Assembly (NCBI RefSeq): GCF_023634805.2
Contig: NZ_CP106881.1
Coordinates: 1,519,501-1,583,500, forward strand
Reading direction: 5' to 3'
Origin: Comamonas endophytica
GTDB taxonomy: Bacteria > Pseudomonadota > Gammaproteobacteria > Burkholderiales > Burkholderiaceae_C
DNA: 64,000 nucleotides
Translations under genes and position numbers: made by a program
Notes under the pieces: model-generated
What the model saw: only the letters and a program-made list of their open reading frames with translations
What the model was told of the DNA's origin: nothing
Databases searched by the model: none
Shown: piece by piece, positions 50,766-59,111 of the stretch
How positions within the stretch are numbered: the first letter of the stretch is position 1
How the letters are laid out: each line of letters starts with the position of its first letter

Positions 50766-52042
50766 CCAACACTCCCACCCATACAGGCCGCACCACGCGC
50801 CTGCTGCACGCCGGCGCACCCGATCTGCGCGGCGGCTCCGGTCCCGTCAACGTGCCCGTGGTGCGCACCAGCACCGTGCGCTTCGAGAGCAGCGCCGCCC
50901 ATGCCGAGCACAACCATCGCCGCAGCGCGGGCGAACGCATTGCCACCTATGGCCGCCATGGCCTCGACACCCACCGGGCGCTGGAGGACGCTGTGACGGC
51001 ACTCGAAGGCGGGCACCGCGCCTTTCTCGCGCCCTCGGGGCTGTCGGCCATCACGCTGGTGCTGCTGGCGCTGCTGGCGCCCGGCGACCATGCGCTGGTG
51101 GCCGACAGCGTCTACTCGCCGGTGCGCCGCGTCGACGACACGCTGCTGCAGCGCCTGGGCATCACGCTCGAATACTTCTCGCCCTCGCGGGACGACCTGG
51201 CCGCGAGGATCCGCCCGAACACCCGGCTGATCTATCTCGAATCACCCAGCTCGCTGCTCTATGAGGTGCTGGATCTGCCCGCGCTGGGCGCCATCGCGCG
51301 CGCGCATGGCATTCCCGTGGCCATCGACAACACCTGGAGCGGCGGCTGGTTCCACCAGCCCCTGGCGCTGGGCGCGAACATCTCCATCCACGCCTCGACC
51401 AAATACATCTGCGGCCATTCGGATGTGATGCAGGGCATCGTGGTCACCGATTCGGCCGAGTTGTCCGGGAAGATCGCCACGGCCCATGAAGCGCTGGGCC
51501 TGACGGTCGGCGCCGACGACGCCTACCTGGCGCTGCGCGGCCTGCGCACGCTGCCGGTGCGGCTGGCGCAGCACCAGCGCCATGCAACGCAGGTGGCCCA
51601 ATGGCTGCTCGAGCAGCCCCAGGTCGGCCGCGTGTTCTATCCCGCGCTGCCCTCGGACCCCGGCCACGCACTGTGGAAGCGCGACTTCAGCGGCGCGAAC
51701 GGCCTGGTGTCTTTCGCATTTGAAGACGCCATCGACGCGCGCGGCGCCGAGGCCTTTGTCGATGCGCTGCGCTTCTTTGCCATTGGCGCCTCGTGGGGCG
51801 GCTACGAAAGCCTGGCCTTGGTTGCCGCACGCGACCGCGTGCGCGAGCACAGCTTCTGGAGCGGCACCCAGCCCGTCGTGCGGCTGCATGTGGGGCTGGA
51901 GGAGCCGCAGGATCTGATTGCGGATCTGGGGCAGGCGTTTGCGCGGGTGGAGGAGCGCTCTTCCATCGCAGTGGAACCACCCTTCGACAAGCTCAGGGCG
52001 AACGGACTTTCGACCGTTCGTCCTGAGCCTGTCGAAGGATGA
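50762..52042 (+). CDS. metC: Cystathionine beta-lyase-like PLP enzyme (C-terminus altered by repeat)
   Basis: A 426-residue trans-sulfuration-family enzyme. The PLP lysine lies in HASTKYICGHSDVMQG, and NVPVVRTSTVRF, ATYGRHGLDTHRALEDAV and YLESPSSLLYEVLD agree with MetC. It splits cystathionine or cystine into pyruvate, ammonia and a thiol or persulfide. Translational coupling to the ABC transporter suggests that it acts on an imported substrate. Its last 22 residues (EPPFDKLRANG and STVRPEPVEG) are the translated palindromic repeat, which also supplies the stop codon; the native end was probably near 51975. Confidence 0.88.
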   Translation: MTNTPTHTGRTTRLLHAGAPDLRGGSGPVNVPVVRTSTVRFESSAAHAEHNHRRSAGERIATYGRHGLDTHRALEDAVTALEGGHRAFLAPSGLSAITLVLLALLAPGDHALVADSVYSPVRRVDDTLLQRLGITLEYFSPSRDDLAARIRPNTRLIYLESPSSLLYEVLDLPALGAIARAHGIPVAIDNTWSGGWFHQPLALGANISIHASTKYICGHSDVMQGIVVTDSAELSGKIATAHEALGLTVGADDAYLALRGLRTLPVRLAQHQRHATQVAQWLLEQPQVGRVFYPALPSDPGHALWKRDFSGANGLVSFAFEDAIDARGAEAFVDALRFFAIGASWGGYESLALVAARDRVREHSFWSGTQPVVRLHVGLEEPQDLIADLGQAFARVEERSSIAVEPPFDKLRANGLSTVRPEPVEG

Positions 52043-52046
52043 AGGG
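51979..52046. repeat. Palindromic repeat inside the metC 3' end
   Basis: ACCCTTCGACAAGCTCAGGG with CGAACGG faces CCGTTCGTCCTGAGCCTGTC and GAAGGATGA. It is the same element as the intergenic copies but lies in frame with metC and ends that gene at TGA 52040-52042. Confidence 0.9.
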
Positions 52047-52094
52047 CCTGCGCTCAATTTGAGGACGGCCGTCCAAACACAACACCTCTGCCAA

Positions 52095-52124
52095 CAACAA
52101 CGGCGCCCAAGAGCGCCGTTGTTG
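52095..52124. terminator. Perfect 12-bp hairpin between convergent genes
   Basis: CAACAACGGCGC at 52095-52106 pairs with GCGCCGTTGTTG at 52113-52124 around the six-base loop CCAAGA. It lies between metC and the convergent CDO-rhodanese gene, where a bidirectional terminator would be useful. There is no clear T-run on either side. Confidence 0.5.
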
Positions 52125-52162
52125 CTTGCCTTCCAGCAGCAGCCCTTGCGGACTGCCGCCCC

Positions 52163-54373
52163 TCACCCCGCCACCAACCGCATCCCCGTAGCCCCCTCAC
52201 GCTCGAGCTGCGCCACCAGCCCCAGCTCCCAGTCCAGATACCGCTGGAAGCCCGCGTTGCGCAGTTCCAGATCATGGTGCGCATAAGGGCTGTACCAATG
52301 GTCGTCATCCCCCGTCAGTACGCCTTCGGCGCCGCGCGCCAGCGGCAGCTCTGCGGCTATCCAGGCCGCGGTGCCGCCGGCAATCGCGCGCACGTCGCGC
52401 CCGGTGCGCGCCGCCAGCTCGGCCGCGGCAATGCGCGCCAGCACGCCATCGGGCGAATGCAGCAGCACGGCCTGCTCCTGCGGCAGTTCCGCCACAAAGG
52501 ACTCCAGGCGGTCCGGCACCGCAAAGCGCGCGCCGGCGATGTGCTGCTTCTCGAAGGCCGCGCGGCGGTCGATGTCGAAGATGCTGGCCTGGCCGGCCTG
52601 CACCAGCGCATGGGCCTGCTGCGGCGACACCAGCTTTGCCGGCGCATGCGAGGCCAGCACGCGCACCGGCTCGCTGCCCACTTCCAGCGTGGCCAGCGCG
52701 GGCGGCGCAAACACATAGACTTCGTAGCCGCCGAGCTGCGCCAGCCACGCGCCCGTCGTGAGCGCGCGCACGCCGTCCCAGTCGGCCAGCACGATGCGCG
52801 CGCCGCGCACCGCGGCGTATTCATCGGTCGCCTGCACCAGCTGGCCGCCTGGCGCCCAACGCCAGCCCGGCAGATGGCCAGCCTCGTATTCCTGCTGCGT
52901 ACGCACATCGAAGCGATAGAGGGAGCGTTCGTTGGCCTCGGCCTCGAAGCGCGCCAGCTCCGCACCATCGATGCGCTGCACCCCCGCGCGCTGCGCCACG
53001 GCGGCGGCACGTTCGCGCGCCTGGGCCAGCGTTTCAGGCGCGGGCTCCGGGAAGCTTGCCTCCCGGCCGTGCGCCAGCGTGCGGCCCGTCATCAGCCAGT
53101 CCATGGTGCCGTTGCGCAGCGAGGCCACGCGGTTGGGAATGCCGGCATCGATCAGCGTCTGCGCGCCGACGATACTGCGCGTGCGGCCCGCGCAGTTCAC
53201 CACCACGAAGGTTTCGGGGTCGGGCGCGATCTCGCCGATGCGGTAGACCAGCTCCGCGCCCGGCAGGCTGTGCGCGAACGGCAGGCTGAAGGCCGCGAAT
53301 TCCTCGGGCGTGCGGCTGTCCACCACCACGATGTTGTCGCCGCGCTCGACGCGCGCGTGCAGTTCGTCGGAAGTGATCCAGGGCGTGTGCTTCTCGTGCT
53401 CGACGACTTCGCCAAAGGCCTTGCTCGGCACATTGGTGCCGCTGAAGATCTCGAAGCCCGCGGCGGCCCAGCCCTCGGTGCCGTCCTGCAGCACCGACAC
53501 ATTGCGCCAGCCCAGGCGCGCGAGCTTGGCCGCGGCCTGGTGCGACAGCGATTCGTTGCCATCGACCAGCACGATGCGCGTGCCGCGGCGCGGCACCAGG
53601 CGGTCGATCAGCAGCTCGATGCGCCACAGCGGCGCCGAGGCCGCGAACAGGATATGGCGGTGCGCGAACACGCCGGTCTCGCGCACATCGAGCACGGCGA
53701 TCTCCTCGCCGTCGGACAGCGCGGCCTTGAGCGCCCGGGGCGAGATCAGCGCATGGCGAATGGATTTCGGCGGGCCGAAGGTGCGGTAGCTGCCGCCCTC
53801 GCGGCTTTCGAACACCACGCGCCCGGGCAGGCGGTCGATGGCGAGGCCGTAGAAATGCAGGTGCAGGCCGGGCTCGTCGCCGACCAGCTCGATGGTGTGC
53901 ACATCGGTGGGCGAGAGCACGACCGACACGCCGGGCGTCACATCGACGCTGCGCTCGGCAGTGAGCGCGTCGCGCGCCGGGTCCTGGGTCTTGTCGCGGC
54001 GCAAGAACACATTGCGCTCGTTGCCCGCGACCCCGGCAATGATGGCCCAGGTCGTGTGGTCGTGCGGCGGCTGCGACTTGCCCGGCAGCCCCGCCGACAG
54101 GTAGAGCGCGTAGCGGCCCGCCGCGTCCTCGCTCAGGCGGTACACCTGCGACGGGTTCTGCGCCGACACCGGGAAATGCTCGGGCGCAAACAGCGCGCGC
54201 TGCGTTCCCAGGCGCTCGAGCAGCGTGGCGACGGCGCGCAGCTGTTCGGGCGCCGCGCGCTCGGGGTCGGGCACCAGGCGCCGCGCCTGGGCAATGAAGT
54301 CCGCAACGGCGGCGGCGCGGCGGCTGGCAACGTCGCTGCCGCTGAAATCGAGGGAAACATGGGTCTGGGTCAT
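52163..54373 (-). CDS. Fusion of a cysteine-dioxygenase-like cupin with four rhodanese domains
   Basis: A 736-residue cytosolic protein. Residues 1-205 form a cysteine-dioxygenase-type cupin: PPHDHTTWAIIAG gives H104 and H106, and TDVHTIE gives H159, the three iron ligands. Four rhodanese-like domains follow (about 211-310, 330-432, 463-555 and 583-680); only the second has the catalytic cysteine, C394 in NCAGRTRS. A conserved tail (about 690-725) matches the rhodanese gene at 45670. It could oxidise a thiol or persulfide and handle sulfane sulfur; whether the substrate is cysteine, 3-mercaptopropionate or a persulfide is unknown. The ATG at 54373 is chosen; the frame is open to 54505 without family sequence. 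Confidence 0.85.
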   Translation of the reverse strand: MTQTHVSLDFSGSDVASRRAAAVADFIAQARRLVPDPERAAPEQLRAVATLLERLGTQRALFAPEHFPVSAQNPSQVYRLSEDAAGRYALYLSAGLPGKSQPPHDHTTWAIIAGVAGNERNVFLRRDKTQDPARDALTAERSVDVTPGVSVVLSPTDVHTIELVGDEPGLHLHFYGLAIDRLPGRVVFESREGGSYRTFGPPKSIRHALISPRALKAALSDGEEIAVLDVRETGVFAHRHILFAASAPLWRIELLIDRLVPRRGTRIVLVDGNESLSHQAAAKLARLGWRNVSVLQDGTEGWAAAGFEIFSGTNVPSKAFGEVVEHEKHTPWITSDELHARVERGDNIVVVDSRTPEEFAAFSLPFAHSLPGAELVYRIGEIAPDPETFVVVNCAGRTRSIVGAQTLIDAGIPNRVASLRNGTMDWLMTGRTLAHGREASFPEPAPETLAQARERAAAVAQRAGVQRIDGAELARFEAEANERSLYRFDVRTQQEYEAGHLPGWRWAPGGQLVQATDEYAAVRGARIVLADWDGVRALTTGAWLAQLGGYEVYVFAPPALATLEVGSEPVRVLASHAPAKLVSPQQAHALVQAGQASIFDIDRRAAFEKQHIAGARFAVPDRLESFVAELPQEQAVLLHSPDGVLARIAAAELAARTGRDVRAIAGGTAAWIAAELPLARGAEGVLTGDDDHWYSPYAHHDLELRNAGFQRYLDWELGLVAQLEREGATGMRLVAG

Positions 54374-54525
54374 GGTGGGCCTTGCAGGAAAACGCCCCCA
54401 CGGTACGCACGCGCCCGCGCTGGTCCAACGAAGAAAAGCGCAGATCGATAGCCGAAAAGCTTCGTTCACTCGGTGCGGGGCGACGCCTAGATTCTGGCTA
54501 TCCATACATCCTGCCGAGTTCTCCC

Positions 54526-55539
54526 ATGAGCACCAAACGTTTCTTCCTGCGCACCCTGGCCTCGGCTGTGGCCCTTGCGGCCGCCGGCGGCGCCGCGCTG
54601 CATATGTCCGCGCTGCACGCCGCCCCGGATGCCGCCGCGACGTTCCCTAGCAAGCCGGTGCGCATCATCGTGCCGATCGCGCCGGGTGGCAGCGCCGACA
54701 AGCTGACGCGCACGCTGGGCGAGCGGCTGTCGGTGCTGTGGGGGCAGACGGTGATCGTCGAGAACGTTGCCGGCGCCAGCGGCACCATCGGCGCCGCCAA
54801 GGTCGCCAAGGCCGCGCCCGATGGCTACACGCTGCTGCAGCAGGGCGAGGGGCTGATGCTCAACAGCATCCTGTTCCGCGAGCTGCCCTACGACTCGGCG
54901 CGCAGCTTCGTTCCGGTCGTCAAGGCCGTGGTCAACCCGCAGGTGCTGGTGGTGAACCCCGGCACCGGCATCAACACGCTGTCCGAATACCTGGCGCGCG
55001 CCAGGGCGCAGCCCGAGAGCATCAGCCTGGCGTTGCCGGGCAATGGCGGCATCGCGCATGTGGCGCATGAAATGCTGGCGCAGGAAACCGGCGCCAAGGT
55101 CAACTACATTCCCTACCCCGGCGGCGGCCCGGCTTCGGTCGACGTGCTTGCCGGCCATGCCAACGCCACGCTGATCACGCTGGCCGCAGTGACCGAATAC
55201 GTGCGCGCCGGCAAGCTGCGCGCGCTGGCCGTCACCACCAGCTACCGCTCGCCGGCGCTGCCGGGCGTGCCGACGATTGCCGAAGCCGCGCAACTGCCGA
55301 ATTTCTCGGTCGAAAGCTGGCAGGGCTACTTCGCGCCCGCAGGCACGCCGCCAGCCATCGTGCAGAAGATCAACCGCGACATCAACCAGGTGCTGCAGTC
55401 GCCCGAAGTGCGCGCGCAGCTCGAGGCGCAGGGCTTCAAGGTGGCGGGCGGCTCCTCGGCCGATCTCGCCAGGAGCCTGCAGACCGAGCAGCCGCGCTAT
55501 GCGCAGGCCATCAAGACCGCAGGCTTGTCGATTCGCTGA
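54526..55539 (+). CDS. Bug-type (tripartite tricarboxylate transporter) substrate-binding protein
   Basis: A 337-residue exported protein. It has a signal peptide (about residues 1-32) and the Bug start FPSKPVRIIVPIAPGGSADK, with NVAGASGTIGAAKVAKAAPDG and NYIPYPGGGPASVDVLAGH. The family binds carboxylic acids in the periplasm. No TctA/TctB membrane subunits are nearby, as is usual for the many orphan Bug genes of this group. It is divergent from the CDO-rhodanese gene with 152 bases between, so shared control is possible. Confidence 0.9.
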   Translation: MSTKRFFLRTLASAVALAAAGGAALHMSALHAAPDAAATFPSKPVRIIVPIAPGGSADKLTRTLGERLSVLWGQTVIVENVAGASGTIGAAKVAKAAPDGYTLLQQGEGLMLNSILFRELPYDSARSFVPVVKAVVNPQVLVVNPGTGINTLSEYLARARAQPESISLALPGNGGIAHVAHEMLAQETGAKVNYIPYPGGGPASVDVLAGHANATLITLAAVTEYVRAGKLRALAVTTSYRSPALPGVPTIAEAAQLPNFSVESWQGYFAPAGTPPAIVQKINRDINQVLQSPEVRAQLEAQGFKVAGGSSADLARSLQTEQPRYAQAIKTAGLSIR

Positions 55540-55545
55540 GCGGCT

Positions 55546-57447
<1,902 letters not shown>

Positions 57448-57523
57448 GGGACTCCGTGTGTTTTTTTCGCCGCTCGCGGGCACAATTGCTCACTCGCGCT
57501 GACTTGCACGTGTAAGGAATATC

Positions 57524-57880
57524 TTGGATCAGCTGACAGTCTACGTCGTTGACGACAACAAAGATGCTGCGGACTCGCTTGCGACGCTGCTGGGTTTGAT
57601 GGGGCACCACGCCCATCCCTTCTACAACGGGCAAGACGCGCTGGCGCGCGCGCAGACCGAGCCTCCCCATTGCGTCATGCTGGACATCGCCATGGCCGGC
57701 ATGGACGGTCTGGAACTCGCGCGGCGTTTTCGCGAGCAGTTCGGCGACGACGTCATCCTGGTCGCCATCACCGGCTCGCCCGCCGACGACCCGCGCGTCA
57801 AGGCCACCTTTGTTACCGTGGACCACTACTTCGTCAAACCGGTAACGATCGAGCAGATACAGAAGCTGTTTCCGGACTGA
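57524..57880 (+). CDS. Single-domain response regulator (REC only)
   Basis: A 118-residue receiver with VVDDNKDAADSL, the phosphorylated D54 in CVMLDIAMAGMDG and a lysine in HYFVKPV. There is no output domain, so it probably acts by protein contact or as a phosphate shuttle. It starts with TTG (57524), supported by a TAAGGA ribosome site at 57513-57518. It is divergent from the hybrid kinase and its sequence is close to that kinase's own receiver. Confidence 0.85.
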   Translation: MDQLTVYVVDDNKDAADSLATLLGLMGHHAHPFYNGQDALARAQTEPPHCVMLDIAMAGMDGLELARRFREQFGDDVILVAITGSPADDPRVKATFVTVDHYFVKPVTIEQIQKLFPD

Positions 57881-58220
57881 GGCGCGTCCCGGACTTGTCG
57901 GCCACAGCGGCGCCTGGCGGCCGCTCCCAGCGCCTTGGGCCGCACGCCTGATCCCTACCGCACAGCTGAACGGCTCCGACTGCAAGTCGCGCCTACAGGA
58001 GATCGGCCTGCAGCCCCGCCGGCCCACGATGGCAGTACCAATGCGGTACTCTGCGCGAGACCGGATCCGCCTCCTGCAGCAACGGCTGGCCGCAACTGCT
58101 TCGCAGGCATCAAGAGCATCGGCTTGCACGCAGGCTGCCTCGAGGCAGTACCTGCAGTTTTCACCCAGACTTATCTGCGGCCGGGCACGCGCAATGATCC
58201 GGCTGGCACGCAGAAAAACA
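57881..58220. other. Gap with no recognisable gene
   Basis: About 340 bases between the response regulator and the tRNA-Phe terminator. The only structure I see is a small hairpin, AGTACC at about 58035 with GGTACT six bases later. No open frame here looks like a real gene. Confidence 0.5.
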
Positions 58221-58253
58221 GAAAAGCCCCAGACCATTTCTGATCTGGGGCTT
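58221..58253 (-). terminator. Rho-independent terminator of tRNA-Phe
   Basis: On the minus strand AAGCCCCAGA pairs with TCTGGGGCTT around a ten-base loop, followed by TTTC. It begins about seven bases after the tRNA CCA end, so it should end the tRNA transcript. Confidence 0.85.
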
Positions 58254-58259
58254 CATGTT

Positions 58260-58335
58260 TGGTGGCCTGGGACGGAATCGAACCGCCGACACAAGGATTT
58301 TCAATCCTCTGCTCTACCGACTGAGCTACCGGGCC
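58260..58335 (-). tRNA. tRNA-Phe (anticodon GAA)
   Basis: A 76-base cloverleaf read on the minus strand, starting GGCCCGGTAGCTCAGTCGGT. The anticodon loop TTGAAAA gives GAA; the T-arm is GGCGG-TTCGATT-CCGTC; the encoded CCA end lies at 58262-58260. Acceptor position 5 (C) opposes position 68 (A), a mismatch, while the other six pairs are intact. A promoter -10 and a terminator flank it. Confidence 0.96.
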
Positions 58336-58348
58336 TGCTGAAGCTCAA

Positions 58349-58354
58349 ATTATA
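58349..58354 (-). promoter_or_regulatory. -10 element of the tRNA-Phe promoter
   Basis: TATAAT reads on the minus strand 14 bases before the mature tRNA 5' end, in an AT-rich stretch that contrasts with the surrounding GC. A -35 element is not clear; CAAATT lies about 18 bases upstream of it. Confidence 0.65.
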
Positions 58355-58404
58355 GGGGCGTTTTTCGACCCGAATTTGAAAATCGCGATTTTTTTCAAAA
58401 AATC

Positions 58405-59097
58405 TCAATTGCGCTTGTTGCGGCCCAGGTCGACACCCAGCTGGCGCAGCTTGCGGTACAGGTGGGTGCGCTCCAGGCCGGTCTTTTCGGCGACGCGGGT
58501 CATCGAGCCGCCTTCGCGCGCCAGATGGAATTCGAAGTAGGCTTTCTCGAAGCCGTCGCGCGCCTCGCGCAGGGGACGGTCGAGGTCGAAGCCCTGGTGC
58601 TGCTCGGGACCGGTCTCGGCCGAAACGCGCACCGCCGCGGACATCGCATGGTGGTGCGGCAATTCGGCGGCTGCCGCGGGGCTGGCGACATCGGCGGGGG
58701 CTGCGTGGCCGGGCGCCGATGCCGCCTGGGCGCTGCTGCGCGCCAGGCCCTGCTCCACGGCCTTGAGCAGCTTCTGCAGCGTGATCGGTTTTTCCAGAAA
58801 GGAAAACGCGCCGATGCGCGTGGACTCCACCGCGGTGTCGATGGTGGCGTGGCCGCTCATCATGATGACCGGCATGGTCAGCTGTCCTGCAGCGGACCAT
58901 TCCTTGAGCAGCGACACGCCGTCCGTATCGGGCATCCAGATATCCAGCAGGATCAGGTCATAGCTGCCGGAAAGGCGTGCCGCCCGGGCCTGGGTCGCGT
59001 TCTCGGCCAGATCGACGCTATGTCCTTCGTCATTGAGGATCTCAGACAACAGATCCCGAATCCCCAGTTCGTCGTCGACCACCAGTATGTTTGCCAT
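58405..59097 (-). CDS. Response regulator with receiver and Fis-type helix-turn-helix (NtrX-like, no AAA+)
   Basis: A 230-residue regulator. It has a receiver with D8/D9 and the phosphorylated D52 in LLDIWMPDTDG, a linker rich in alanine, and a C-terminal Fis-like HTH (MTRVAEKTGLERTHLYRKLR). Classical NtrX has a central AAA+ sigma-54 activation domain, which is absent here. It is paired with the NtrY-like kinase 14 bases upstream. It probably controls nitrogen or redox-related genes but cannot activate sigma-54 in the classical way. It precedes tRNA-Phe on the same strand. Confidence 0.9.
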   Translation of the reverse strand: MANILVVDDELGIRDLLSEILNDEGHSVDLAENATQARAARLSGSYDLILLDIWMPDTDGVSLLKEWSAAGQLTMPVIMMSGHATIDTAVESTRIGAFSFLEKPITLQKLLKAVEQGLARSSAQAASAPGHAAPADVASPAAAAELPHHHAMSAAVRVSAETGPEQHQGFDLDRPLREARDGFEKAYFEFHLAREGGSMTRVAEKTGLERTHLYRKLRQLGVDLGRNKRN

Positions 59098-59111
59098 GTG
59101 TATTGAAACGC

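Noticed and set aside
54447..54502. GATAGCC / GGCTATC inverted pair between the CDO-rhodanese and Bug genes
   Set aside because: The arms are only seven bases and 42 bases apart, which is weak for an operator or hairpin and can arise by chance.
58032..58048. AGTACC/GGTACT hairpin as a terminator or small RNA
   Set aside because: The stem is six bases with no T-run and no promoter pattern upstream, too weak to support an element.
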